Source: Nitrosomonadaceae bacterium
Lineage (GTDB): Bacteria; Pseudomonadota; Gammaproteobacteria; Burkholderiales; Nitrosomonadaceae
Direction of reading: 5' to 3'
DNA length: 64,000 bases
NCBI GenBank assembly: GCA_002721545.1
Contig: PBKR01000011.1
Location: 1 to 64,000, forward strand
Shown: piece by piece, positions 38,195-46,842 of the stretch
How positions within the stretch are numbered: position 1 is the first letter of the stretch
How the letters are laid out: every line of letters starts with the position of its first letter
Notes under the pieces: generated by a model
Seen by the model: the letters and a program-made list of their open reading frames with translations, nothing else
What the model was told of the DNA's origin: nothing
The model's database searches: none
Program-made: the position numbers and the translations under genes

Positions 38195-38983
38195 TTAGTT
38201 TATTTGATTTTTATTAGCTCTGATTATCATCCATATTCCAACAATTATCATTGGTAGTGACAGCCATTGTCCCATACTAACACCTAGTGTAAGTATACCG
38301 ATGAATCCATCTTCAGGCTCACGAAAAAATTCAGCAACTGAGCGTAGCACGCCATAGCTAATAAGAAACATCCCAGAGATGGAGCCAACTGGTCTTGGTT
38401 TTGCTGAATAAGCCCATAGCAGTAAAAAAAATAGTATGCCTTCAAGTGCAAACTCATAAATTTGAGAAGGGTGGCGTGGGATTGTATCTACATTAGGGAA
38501 TATCATGCCCCAAGGCATATTTGTTGGTTTTCCCCATAGTTCAGCATTAATAAAGTTACCTATACGACCTGCTCCAAGCCCTAGTGGTACCAGTGGCGCA
38601 ATAAAATCTGTAACAGCTAGCCATCTTAATTTAAATTTACGTGCCAATATTGCCATTGCGGCAATAACGCCTAGAAATCCGCCATGGAAAGACATTCCCC
38701 CCTTCCAAATAGCAAAAATTTCTAGTGGTTCTTGTAAGTAGTAATCAAATTGATAAAATAGAATATGCCCTAAGCGGCCACCGAGTATTACTCCTAGCAT
38801 TCCAAAAAACATCAGATCATCAAGTATGGTATTGTTAAATGAAGATTGTGGATTAAGTTTAATACGATAACGTCCCAATAGAATGAAAATTGTAAATCCT
38901 AGTAGGTACATCAGTCCGTACCAATGAATAGAAAGGGGGCCAAGATAAATAGCGACTGGATCAAATTGTGGGTGAACTAGCAT
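38195..38983 (-). CDS. lgt: Phosphatidylglycerol:prolipoprotein diacylglyceryl transferase
   Basis: Lgt attaches diacylglycerol to the lipobox Cys of prolipoproteins in the inner membrane. The 262-residue protein has seven helices and the diagnostic [15 protein letters not shown] signature near 139-153, along with HGGFLGVI and the [15 protein letters not shown] stretch containing essential Arg and Glu. It is convergent with the quinone oxidoreductase gene. Confidence 0.95.
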   Translation of the reverse strand: MLVHPQFDPVAIYLGPLSIHWYGLMYLLGFTIFILLGRYRIKLNPQSSFNNTILDDLMFFGMLGVILGGRLGHILFYQFDYYLQEPLEIFAIWKGGMSFHGGFLGVIAAMAILARKFKLRWLAVTDFIAPLVPLGLGAGRIGNFINAELWGKPTNMPWGMIFPNVDTIPRHPSQIYEFALEGILFFLLLWAYSAKPRPVGSISGMFLISYGVLRSVAEFFREPEDGFIGILTLGVSMGQWLSLPMIIVGIWMIIRANKNQIN

Positions 38984-39103
38984 AGGTATTTGCTTTATTT
39001 ACTGTAAAATATAGATTATACGGCAAGCATGTTCGCGGAAATATATAAACATATTTTAGGAAAAAATTGCAGCTATAACGTTCTATATTTTCCAGGAGAA
39101 ATT

Positions 39104-40783
39104 ATGTCAGATAATAAGCGTAGTCAGGCTATTACCAAAGGGGCAAAGCGTTCCCCAAATCGCGCTATGCTTAGGGCTGTAGGTTTTGGCGATAAAGATT
39201 TCGATAAACCTATAGTAGGCGTAGCCAATGGGTTTTCTACTATTACACCTTGTAATATGGGGTTAAATGAGCTGGCCACTGATGCTGAAAGTGCATTAAA
39301 AGAAGCAGGCGCAATGCCACAAATGTTTGGCACTATTACTGTATCAGATGGTATTTCTATGGGAACAGAGGGTATGAAGTACTCTTTGGTATCTAGAGAA
39401 GTTATTGCAGACTCTATTGAAACTGCAGTGCAGGCAGAGAGTATGGATGGTGTAATTACAATTGGTGGTTGTGATAAGAATATGCCTGGTGCAATGATTG
39501 CAATTGCACGGATGAATATCCCGTCTATTTTCGTTTATGGGGGGACAATTAAACCTGGTAAGTATAAAGGGCGTGATTTAACTATTGTTAGTGCTTTTGA
39601 AGCAGTAGGACAATATATTGCAAATAATATTGATGAGAAAGAATTACTTGAAGTTGAGCGGCATGCCTGCCCTGGTGCAGGATCTTGTGGTGGTATGTTT
39701 ACTGCAAATACCATGTCATCTGCATTTGAAGTAATGGGGATGAGTTTGCCCTATTCTTCAACTATGGCTGCGGAAGATCAGGAAAAGCGTGACAGTTCTA
39801 TTCGTTCTGCAGAAGTATTAGTTAATGCGATTAAGAAACAAATATTACCGCGTGACATTATTACTAGAAAATCAATTGAAAATGTTATTGCTGTAATTAT
39901 GGCTGTAGGTGGTTCAACTAATGCAGTATTACATTTTCTTGCAATTGCACATGCTGCAGAAGTAGAACTTTCAATTGATGATTTTGAGCGAATACGTGGT
40001 AAGGTTCCTGTTCTATGTGATTTGAAGCCTTCTGGGCGTTATGTTGCAACTGATTTACATGCTGCAGGCGGTATCCCTCAAGTAATGAAAATGTTGCTTG
40101 AACATAATTTATTACATGGGGACTGCCTGACAATTAGTGGCCAGACTATTTCAGAAATACTGAAAGATATTCCGGTAGCCCCACGAAAGGACCAGGATGT
40201 TATTCGGCAATGGGATAACCCTCTATATAAGCAAGGACACCTTGCTATACTTAAAGGAAATCTCTCTCCAGAGGGTTGTGTAGCGAAAATTACTGGAGTA
40301 AAAACGCCAAAAATAACTGGTCCTGCAAGGATATTTGAATCAGAAGAAAGTTGTATGGCAGCAATAATAGCCCAAAAAATTCATCCTGGGAATATAGTAG
40401 TGATACGCTATGAGGGGCCAAAAGGTGGGCCAGGTATGCGTGAAATGCTTTCACCAACTGCGGCTCTTATTGGTGAGGGACTTGGAGATTCAGTGGGGCT
40501 TATCACTGATGGTCGTTTTTCTGGTGGGACATACGGCATGGTAGTTGGGCATGTTTCACCTGAAGCTTTTGTTGGTGGCCTCATCGCATTAGTACATGAG
40601 GGAGATTCAATTACTATAGATGCAGAAAATAGATTGTTACAGTTAAATGTGTCAGAAGAGGAGATTCTTAGTCGTCGTGCAAAATGGAAAGCACCTGAAC
40701 CACGTTATACAAGGGGAGTGCTGGCGAAATATGCAAAACTAGCTTCTACTGCTAGTAGAGGAGCAATAACGGATTCATCATAA
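39104..40783 (+). CDS. ilvD: Dihydroxy-acid dehydratase
   Basis: IlvD makes 2-oxo acids from dihydroxy acids in valine and isoleucine synthesis. From ATG 39104 it is 559 residues. An upstream in-frame ATG at 39029 would add 25 unrelated residues, but the CCAGGAGAA ribosome site before MSDNKRSQ decides for 39104. Cluster-binding Cys residues lie in [15 protein letters not shown] and [18 protein letters not shown]. With ilvA nearby, two steps of isoleucine synthesis are in this window. Confidence 0.95.
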   Translation: MSDNKRSQAITKGAKRSPNRAMLRAVGFGDKDFDKPIVGVANGFSTITPCNMGLNELATDAESALKEAGAMPQMFGTITVSDGISMGTEGMKYSLVSREVIADSIETAVQAESMDGVITIGGCDKNMPGAMIAIARMNIPSIFVYGGTIKPGKYKGRDLTIVSAFEAVGQYIANNIDEKELLEVERHACPGAGSCGGMFTANTMSSAFEVMGMSLPYSSTMAAEDQEKRDSSIRSAEVLVNAIKKQILPRDIITRKSIENVIAVIMAVGGSTNAVLHFLAIAHAAEVELSIDDFERIRGKVPVLCDLKPSGRYVATDLHAAGGIPQVMKMLLEHNLLHGDCLTISGQTISEILKDIPVAPRKDQDVIRQWDNPLYKQGHLAILKGNLSPEGCVAKITGVKTPKITGPARIFESEESCMAAIIAQKIHPGNIVVIRYEGPKGGPGMREMLSPTAALIGEGLGDSVGLITDGRFSGGTYGMVVGHVSPEAFVGGLIALVHEGDSITIDAENRLLQLNVSEEEILSRRAKWKAPEPRYTRGVLAKYAKLASTASRGAITDSS

Positions 40784-40958
40784 TTAATGTAATAGAGTTT
40801 TTCTGGTTTGTTACCTTATTTTATTAAATTTACTCAAGTGCGGTATGATAAGTATGAGTTGAACACCTATAATTTATATGGGCTCTTTCAGATATTTAGA
40901 CTTAAGGGTAAAATATGACATTCTTATTCAAATTAAACTTTATTAGGAGAAAGTGAAT

Positions 40959-41270
40959 ATGAAAGCTGTCTGGAAGGGAGTCGTTGTAGTTTCGACATTT
41001 TTATTTGTCGGTACTGCACAAGCAGATGCTGGTTTGGCTAGTAGTAGTGGTTGCATGAATTGCCACATGGTTGATGCGAAAATGGTTGGACCTGGGTTTA
41101 AGCAAGTAGCTGCTAAATATAAGGGCGATGCTGGTGCAGCAGCAAGTTTAGCTGGAAAAGTAAAAAATGGAACTAAAGGCACTTGGGGTCCGATTCCTAT
41201 GCCACCTAATGCAAACGTAAGTGATGATAATATTAAGAAATTAGTAGCATGGATTTTATCTCTAAAATAA
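40959..41270 (+). CDS. Periplasmic class I cytochrome c (c-552/c-551 type)
   Basis: The 103-residue precursor has a signal peptide cut after AQA near residue 22 and one heme site CMNCH (32-36), with the Met ligand at 81 in GPIPMPPN. The end, VAWILSLK, is that of small electron carriers such as Nitrosomonas cytochrome c-552, which it resembles strongly by eye. It probably feeds electrons to the aa3 oxidase. ATG 40959 has an AGGAG site nine bases upstream; the GTG at 40953 is too close to it. A clear terminator follows. Confidence 0.92.
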   Translation: MKAVWKGVVVVSTFLFVGTAQADAGLASSSGCMNCHMVDAKMVGPGFKQVAAKYKGDAGAAASLAGKVKNGTKGTWGPIPMPPNANVSDDNIKKLVAWILSLK

Positions 41271-41290
41271 ATTAGGCCCATATCTAAAAA

Positions 41291-41318
41291 GCCGATACAT
41301 ATTTGTGTCGGCTTTTTT
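41291..41318 (+). terminator. Rho-independent terminator after the cytochrome c gene
   Basis: Arms GCCGATAC and GTGTCGGC (41291-41298 and 41305-41312, one G-T pair) enclose a six-base loop and are followed by TTTTTT. It lies 20 bases after the stop codon. It is the clearest intrinsic terminator in the window. Confidence 0.9.
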
Positions 41319-41391
41319 ATTTCCTACAAGATAAAGAGTATTGTATTAGGTTATTATATTATTATCTTTTAAATTAATCGAACTGAAAGCT

Positions 41392-42156
41392 ATGATTTGG
41401 TTTTTAAGAGATTTGGTAGTGGCTTTTTTGTTGCCTCCATTAAACCTAATTATTTTGGGTGTAGTAGGGATATTTTTTTTAAGAAATCGTCCGGTGCTAG
41501 GTAAATCTCTGATTATCACTACATTCATTCTATTTTATATATTATCTATTCCAATAGTTGCAGAAAATGCACTAAAAACTTTACAAGTTCCTGTTCAATC
41601 TAGTTTTGAAATTAATAAAGTACAAGCAATTGTCATATTAGGTAGTGGAGCTTATATAAGAGCTCCTGAATATAATGATGACTATACAGTAAGTCAGTAT
41701 GGATTAGAACGCATTCGATATGGTGCTTATTTACAACGACATATTGGGAAACCTATATTAGTGTCTGGGGGAGATACTTTTGGAATTGGCTCCTCAGAGG
41801 CAGAACAAATGAAGCTGGTATTGGAGAATGAGTTTCATGTTCCAGTTAAATGGAGTGAAGGAAGTTCAAGAGATACTCGCGAAAATGCTTATAATAGTTT
41901 TTCCATTTTAAGAAAAGATAATATTACCCACATCGCATTAGTTACTCATGCTTGGCATATGCGTAGAGCAATAAGGGAGTTTGAGCATGCAGGGTTCAGC
42001 GTCATACCTGCATCCACTATATATGTAACACAGAGAAATAAAAATTTATTCTCCTTTATTCCATCTGCTAGTGCTTTTCAGAAGAATAGGATTTTTTTAA
42101 ATGAAATCATTGGAACTCTATGGTATCAATTATTTCCAGCCTCAGATAAATCCTAA
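41392..42156 (+). CDS. YdcF/ElyC-family (DUF218) membrane protein
   Basis: This 254-residue protein has two N-terminal membrane helices (about 10-30 and 36-55) and a DUF218 domain with VQAIVILGSGAY, VSGGDTFGIGSSEA, SSRDTRENA and VTHAWHMRRA. ElyC/SanA proteins of this family act in envelope integrity and undecaprenyl-phosphate use; the exact activity is not settled. Confidence 0.85.
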   Translation: MIWFLRDLVVAFLLPPLNLIILGVVGIFFLRNRPVLGKSLIITTFILFYILSIPIVAENALKTLQVPVQSSFEINKVQAIVILGSGAYIRAPEYNDDYTVSQYGLERIRYGAYLQRHIGKPILVSGGDTFGIGSSEAEQMKLVLENEFHVPVKWSEGSSRDTRENAYNSFSILRKDNITHIALVTHAWHMRRAIREFEHAGFSVIPASTIYVTQRNKNLFSFIPSASAFQKNRIFLNEIIGTLWYQLFPASDKS

Positions 42157-42230
42157 GATTTGTTTTTAATTATAGAAAATTTAATTCTCAGCGTAAAATA
42201 ATACTTAGAAATTTACAAATAAAGGTTGTT

Positions 42231-42641
42231 ATGAAAATGTGTATTAAATGGAAGGGTGGAGTAAGTTTTTTAGGGGAATCTGGAAATGGGCATTCAGTGC
42301 TTATGGATGGGGCTCCAGAAATTGGTGGAAGAGGACTTGGGTTACGACCTATGGAAATGTTGCTAATGGGTGCTGGTGGCTGTACTGCTCTAGATGTTGT
42401 GATGATTCTAAAGAAAGGTCGCCAAGAAATTTTTGATTGTGTGGTAGATATTGAAGCAGATCGATCAAAAACAGAGCCTAAGGTATTTACTCGAATTCAT
42501 TATCATTTTATTTTAACTGGTAAGAATTTAAAGCCACAAAAGGTGGAAAGAGCGATCAATTTATCGGCAGAGAAATATTGCTCCGCTTCAATTATGCTAG
42601 GAAAAACAGCACATATATCTCATGACTATGAGATTAGATAA
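42231..42641 (+). CDS. OsmC family protein
   Basis: The 136-residue protein has the OsmC fold motifs: RPMEMLLMGAGGCTALDVV with the first redox Cys and SAEKYCSASIML with the second. The short form with this spacing is of the YhfA type rather than the Ohr or classical OsmC type. It probably reduces organic hydroperoxides or handles thiols. It is convergent with coq7, a pairing common in Betaproteobacteria. Confidence 0.87.
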   Translation: MKMCIKWKGGVSFLGESGNGHSVLMDGAPEIGGRGLGLRPMEMLLMGAGGCTALDVVMILKKGRQEIFDCVVDIEADRSKTEPKVFTRIHYHFILTGKNLKPQKVERAINLSAEKYCSASIMLGKTAHISHDYEIR

Positions 42642-42653
42642 GCATTCTTTTTA

Positions 42654-43280
42654 TTAAAACCAATATGTTGTTTTAGTCATTATTTTTGAACCTAGTTTCA
42701 TAATCAGCTTGATAGGTTTTGGTAGCGTTACGCCACCATTTGATATAGCACAATCAGCGTGCCCTGCCTCATCAATTTGCATTTGTGCAACAATAGCACG
42801 GCTTTTTTTATCTTGGTTTGGTAGGGAATGTAAGTGCTTGCCAAGATGGGATGCTACCTGACGTTCAGTTTCAGCAAGAAAACCCAAATTCCATTTATCA
42901 CCAAACATGCCTGCTGCTGCACCAATAAAAAATGATCCGCTGTACCAAATAGGGTTTAGAATACTTTTTCTTCCACCTAATTCTATAATTCGTTGTTCAG
43001 TCCACGCAAGATGTTCAATTTCTTCACGTGCTGCTTGATTTAGGCTTTGTTGTACCTCTTTATTCTTAGTTGTAAGGGCTTGTCCTTGATATAGTGCTTG
43101 AGCACAAACTTCCCCTGTATGATTTATACGCATTAAAGCAGAAGATTTGTTTTTTTCTATTTTGGTAAGATCAGTTTCAGGAAAATCTTTTCCTGGAACT
43201 TTGCGTATCGTTTGTGCGGGTGCTAACAGGGTACGTAAGGCTCCATCAAAGCCAATAATTATTTTTTCAATATTAAGCAT
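42654..43280 (-). CDS. coq7: 2-polyprenyl-3-methyl-6-methoxy-1,4-benzoquinol hydroxylase
   Basis: Coq7 is the di-iron monooxygenase of one late hydroxylation in ubiquinone synthesis. The 208-residue protein has the ligand motifs RINHTGEVCAQALY, EEIEHLAWTEQR, ETERQVASHL and IDEAGHADCA, giving four Glu and two His. It implies aerobic ubiquinone synthesis. Confidence 0.94.
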   Translation of the reverse strand: MLNIEKIIIGFDGALRTLLAPAQTIRKVPGKDFPETDLTKIEKNKSSALMRINHTGEVCAQALYQGQALTTKNKEVQQSLNQAAREEIEHLAWTEQRIIELGGRKSILNPIWYSGSFFIGAAAGMFGDKWNLGFLAETERQVASHLGKHLHSLPNQDKKSRAIVAQMQIDEAGHADCAISNGGVTLPKPIKLIMKLGSKIMTKTTYWF

Positions 43281-43311
43281 AAAGATCTCCGAATAGGAAA
43301 TACAATTAAAT

Positions 43312-44622
43312 TTATTTATTTATTTGTCGTGCCAGTAAAGTTACTGGGTGTAGTATCTCGAGTTTTGGAATTATATTCTGTAATGCGCTAGCAATATACA
43401 TATTGCAGCCAGTGTTAGAGGTGGCAAGGTAGCGCGTATCAGCACTTATTTTAGATATTTTATCATTTAGTAGTGATTCCGCCATAGCAGATTGGTCTAG
43501 GAAATATGTTCCGGCAGCTCCACAGCATTGGTCATTATCAGCAAGTGGAGTAACATTTATTTCAGGTATACGCATTAATAATTCATAGGGGTATTTTGAG
43601 CTATGGATAATATTGCGTAAAGTACAGGGATCATGAACTAGGACTTTATCTTGTAATGGAGTAATTTTTAGATTATTCCACCCACCTATAGAGACTAGAA
43701 ACTTGCTAATATCTATTATTTTGGAAGAAAATTCAGAATGATAATCTGTGAGGTGCATACCGCAGCCTGAAGAGGTGGTAATAATAGTATTTAGATTTAG
43801 TTCTTTAAAAGCTGATTCATTTTGTTGGGCTAGCTGTATCGCAGTATTTGTATCGCCTCCATGTTGATGTAAGGCTCCACAACAGGTTTGGGTTGGTGGT
43901 ATATGTACCGTATAGCCAAGATGATTGAGTACATATATAGATGAGTTAATTGTTTCCACATCTGTGAGTCTTGCAACACAGCCCAGGAATAATCCAACTT
44001 CACCACAAGGCTTACCAGCTGGGAAATAAACGTTTTCCCAGGAATTTCTTGTATTTTTTCTTCTAGATGAGGTGCTGGGAAATTTAATCTCAGGTAATTG
44101 GTTATTTAATTTATAAATTTTTGTTCTTTTTAGAATAAAAATTTTCTTTAATTGTTTTTGTAGGCCTATTTTTTGATAAAGAAGAATGAGAAAGCGGAAT
44201 TTATCTAAACGTGTAGGTTTTCCAATAAATTCTTTTTCTATTAATTTTTTTAACCAAGATTTTCTGATTAATTTCTGTCCATCAGATAATTTTGGAGGAG
44301 ATGTGGCTATCATGGATCGAGTTTTATTTATTAACTGGCCATATGGAACATGGTTAGGACATACTGATTCACATGCGCGGCAGGTAAGGCAGAGATCAAT
44401 ATGCTTAACAAATTGGAGGTTGATTGGAATGTGTCCGTTTGCGACACCTCTCATTTGAGCTATACGTCCACGAGGAGAATCAGCTTCCGACATAGTCCTT
44501 CGGTAGGTGGGGCAATGAGGTAAGCATAGACCACAAGAAACGCAGCTATTATTTTCTTCAAGTAAGAAATCAGAGTATGTCGTTGGTGAGTTATTGTTAG
44601 GTTCTATGATTGTCTCCGGCAA
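43312..44622 (-). CDS. glcF: Glycolate oxidase iron-sulfur subunit GlcF-like
   Basis: This 436-residue protein has two 4Fe-4S motifs, CVSCGLCLPHCP near 33-44 and CLTCRACESVCP near 83-94, and two CCG domains with CCGALHQHGGD and CCGAAGTYF. It resembles GlcF, which carries electrons from the GlcD flavoprotein to the quinone pool. A GlcD-like gene is at 22463-23824, but no glcE is seen. It lies 31 bases upstream of coq7 on the same strand. Confidence 0.9.
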   Translation of the reverse strand: MPETIIEPNNNSPTTYSDFLLEENNSCVSCGLCLPHCPTYRRTMSEADSPRGRIAQMRGVANGHIPINLQFVKHIDLCLTCRACESVCPNHVPYGQLINKTRSMIATSPPKLSDGQKLIRKSWLKKLIEKEFIGKPTRLDKFRFLILLYQKIGLQKQLKKIFILKRTKIYKLNNQLPEIKFPSTSSRRKNTRNSWENVYFPAGKPCGEVGLFLGCVARLTDVETINSSIYVLNHLGYTVHIPPTQTCCGALHQHGGDTNTAIQLAQQNESAFKELNLNTIITTSSGCGMHLTDYHSEFSSKIIDISKFLVSIGGWNNLKITPLQDKVLVHDPCTLRNIIHSSKYPYELLMRIPEINVTPLADNDQCCGAAGTYFLDQSAMAESLLNDKISKISADTRYLATSNTGCNMYIASALQNIIPKLEILHPVTLLARQINK

Positions 44623-44775
44623 GAGAAAAGATATAAAGCATAAGGTTAAAGCAATGATATTATTAAATTTTACCTCTAATTAGTTATAAAGTGTATAGAT
44701 GTTGCTGAAACAAGGTTTGATACAGCCTGAAGAGTAAAAGTTCTTATCAATTAAAATTAATGATAATATTCTTGT

Positions 44776-45076
44776 GAAGCTGGCTAGGCAGTCGCTGCCA
44801 TTTTTTCAATAATGAAAGACTGGGAGAGGAAAGTCCGGGCTCCAAAGAGCAGGATGCCGGTTAATGACCGGCCGCCGTGAGGTGAGGAATAGGGCCACAG
44901 AGACGAGCGTATTAAGTTGCGGTGAAACGCGGTAACCTCCATCCGGAGCAAGACCAAATAGGCAGATTTTGACGTTGCTCGCCGAGTCTGCGGGTAGGTT
45001 GCTTGAGTGCATGAGTAATTGTGTGCCTAGAGGAATGGCTGTCCAAGACAGAACCCGGCTTATAGGCCAGCTTCAT
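44776..45076 (+). ncRNA. rnpB: RNase P RNA (bacterial type A)
   Basis: The stretch starts GAAGCTGGCTAGGCAGTCGC and ends CGGCTTATAGGCCAGCTTC, so the two ends pair to form helix P1. It contains the conserved cores AGAGGAAAGTCCGGGCTCC (CR I), GAAACGCGGTAACCTCC, GGAGCAAGACCAAATAGG, GGTAGGTTGCTTGAG and GACAGAACCCGGCTTA (CR V). At about 300 bases it is shorter than the 377 of E. coli. It is the catalytic RNA that removes 5' leaders from pre-tRNA. It lies just before the dcw cluster. Confidence 0.96.
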
Positions 45077-45086
45077 TTCTAACAAT

Positions 45087-45107
45087 CAGCTAAGCTGTTA
45101 TTTTTTT
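45087..45107 (+). terminator. Possible weak terminator after rnpB
   Basis: A short stem CAGC/GCTG with a TAA loop (45087-45097) is followed by an A-interrupted run of nine T (45098-45107). The stem has only four pairs, so it is weak, but position and T run fit the end of rnpB. Confidence 0.45.
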
Positions 45108-45255
45108 AATATTCTCTAGAGTTTCTTAAGTTGTAAATTACCTTTAGTGATGGCCCTATCTCTTTTATTTGCTTAGCGTATTTCCGTATATAAAGAAATT
45201 TTCTTAGGTTTCTCCTTAAGTCTTTGTCACATAAACAAAAATCCATTAATTTCTC

Positions 45256-45307
45256 TTGACTTGGTTATATTTTTTAATTAGAGTGGGCATAAGTGGGAAA
45301 TAGTGGG
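45256..45307 (+). promoter_or_regulatory. mraZ promoter with MraZ operator (three GTGGG repeats)
   Basis: Three GTGGG words start at 45283, 45293 and 45303, exactly 10 bp apart. This is the MraZ-binding repeat pattern (TGGGN spaced by five bases) known upstream of mraZ in other bacteria. A TTGACT -35 (45256-45261) and TAGAGT -10 (45279-45284) with 17-base spacing precede or overlap the first repeat. Binding of MraZ there would block RNA polymerase, giving autorepression of the dcw operon. The mraZ start is 64 bases after the last repeat. Confidence 0.75.
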
Positions 45308-45370
45308 AAAAATTATTCAGTTTAAATAAACCATGAACTTGAAATTTTATCTAGGAAAGCAAAGGAAAAT

Positions 45371-45817
45371 ATGTTTCGAGGGATCACACAACTTAATCTT
45401 GATAATAAGGGAAGGCTTGCAATACCCACCAAATATCGAGAGAGTCTTATAGCTTTCTGTGAGGGTCATTTAGTCATTACTGCTGATCCAGCTAAATGTT
45501 TATTGGTATACCCTCAGCCTGCTTGGGAACCTATAGAGCAGAAATTAAATGGTTTGTCTAGTTTTAATCCAGAAACCCGTAGTTTGCAGCGCCTTCTTGT
45601 AGGCAACGCAAGTGATGTGGAGATGGATGCCTCTGGTCGAATTTTAGTGCCCCCGCCTTTGCGTCATTTTGCAGGGTTAATTAAGAATGTGGTGTTAGTG
45701 GGACAGGGTGCAAAATTAGAGTTATGGGAAGAAGAAAAATGGAACCAGCAAATTGATGATTCTATAGCTCTAAAAGGTGAAAATATTTCTCCTGAGCTTG
45801 ATGGATTCTCATTGTGA
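45371..45817 (+). CDS. mraZ: Transcriptional regulator MraZ
   Basis: MraZ binds the GTGGG repeats before its own gene and controls the dcw cluster. The 148-residue protein has two MraZ (AbrB-like) halves; motifs are NLDNKGRLAIPTKYRE near the start and VEMDASGRILVPPPLRHFAGL in the second half. It is full length. The ATG follows a AAGGAAAAT ribosome site. It is the first gene of the cluster. Confidence 0.95.
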   Translation: MFRGITQLNLDNKGRLAIPTKYRESLIAFCEGHLVITADPAKCLLVYPQPAWEPIEQKLNGLSSFNPETRSLQRLLVGNASDVEMDASGRILVPPPLRHFAGLIKNVVLVGQGAKLELWEEEKWNQQIDDSIALKGENISPELDGFSL

Positions 45818-45834
45818 TGTGGCGGTGAATTTAG

Positions 45835-46770
45835 ATGCATGTCACAGTTTTGTTACAGGAGGCAGTAGATGCACTGAAGATTAAGTCAAATGGAGTTTAT
45901 ATTGATGGTACTTTTGGTTTTGGTGGCCATAGTCAGAGGATTTTAGAAAATCTGGATAAAAAAGGAAAATTAATTGCTTTCGATAGGGATGTATCTGCAG
46001 TAGCTAGAGGTAGGTCTATCGAAAATAGAAATTTTCATATTATTCACAGTAAATTTTCTAAAATAAAGCAAGAATTGCAGGAATTGGGTGTGAGTCAAGT
46101 AGATGGGGTGTTGTTGGATTTAGGAATGTCATCACTTCAGCTTGAAGATGTATCAAGGGGGTTTAGTTTTCGTTTAGATGGGCCGCTTGATATGCGTATG
46201 GATACGTGCGAAGGGCAGACTGCAATGGAGTGGATTGCTTCTGCTTCTGAGGCGCATTTAGGGGAAGTAATAAAAAATTATGGTGAAGAACGATTTGCTA
46301 AGCAAATTGCTAGAGAAATTGTTATGGCAAGATCACGACAGCCCATTACTACTACACTTCAACTTGCTGGAATTGTGGCAAAGGTTATTCGTCCAAGTAA
46401 GCATAACAATCACCCAGCAACGCGTACTTTTCAGGCTATACGGATTTATTTAAATCAGGAGCTAGATGAATTGTCATTGACCTTACCCGATTGTATGAAA
46501 TTATTGAAGAAAGGTGGACGGCTTGTAGTTATTAGTTTTCACTCATTGGAGGATCGTACTGTAAAGTGTTTTATGAGAGAGGCATCATGCTCAGATAAAT
46601 TTCCTCGTAAATTACCAATACGAGATACAGATATGCAGCACCTTGTTCACCCTAAGCTACGTTTAGTTGGGAGGGCAAAACGACCCAAAGACAGTGAGAT
46701 AGAAATTAACCCACGCGCTAGAAGTGCGGTCATGCGTGTAGCAGAAAGGATAAATGTGGACAATTTATAG
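45835..46770 (+). CDS. rsmH: 16S rRNA (cytosine(1402)-N(4))-methyltransferase
   Basis: RsmH (MraW) methylates N4 of C1402, complementing RsmI. The 311-residue protein has the SAM motif GTFGFGGHS near 25-33 with the start HVTVLLQEAV, LLDLGMSSLQLE, RTFQAIRIYLNQEL and VVISFHSLEDRTVK. It starts 17 bases after mraZ. The usual next gene is ftsL, but here ftsZ is next. Confidence 0.95.
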   Translation: MHVTVLLQEAVDALKIKSNGVYIDGTFGFGGHSQRILENLDKKGKLIAFDRDVSAVARGRSIENRNFHIIHSKFSKIKQELQELGVSQVDGVLLDLGMSSLQLEDVSRGFSFRLDGPLDMRMDTCEGQTAMEWIASASEAHLGEVIKNYGEERFAKQIAREIVMARSRQPITTTLQLAGIVAKVIRPSKHNNHPATRTFQAIRIYLNQELDELSLTLPDCMKLLKKGGRLVVISFHSLEDRTVKCFMREASCSDKFPRKLPIRDTDMQHLVHPKLRLVGRAKRPKDSEIEINPRARSAVMRVAERINVDNL

Positions 46771-46842
46771 AAAAAATATTTTTAAAAAGGGTAGGTCTAA
46801 AAAAAGTAAATTAATTTGCTAACTCATCAAAGGAGAGCTGTT

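Noticed and set aside
39029-39103. Upstream in-frame ATG extending ilvD by 25 residues
   Set aside because: The AGGAGAA site right before 39104 and the normal IlvD N terminus (MSDNKRSQ) favour the later start.
44806-45012. 68-codon open frame on the reverse strand
   Set aside because: It lies entirely inside rnpB, antisense to it, and has no homology or ribosome site.
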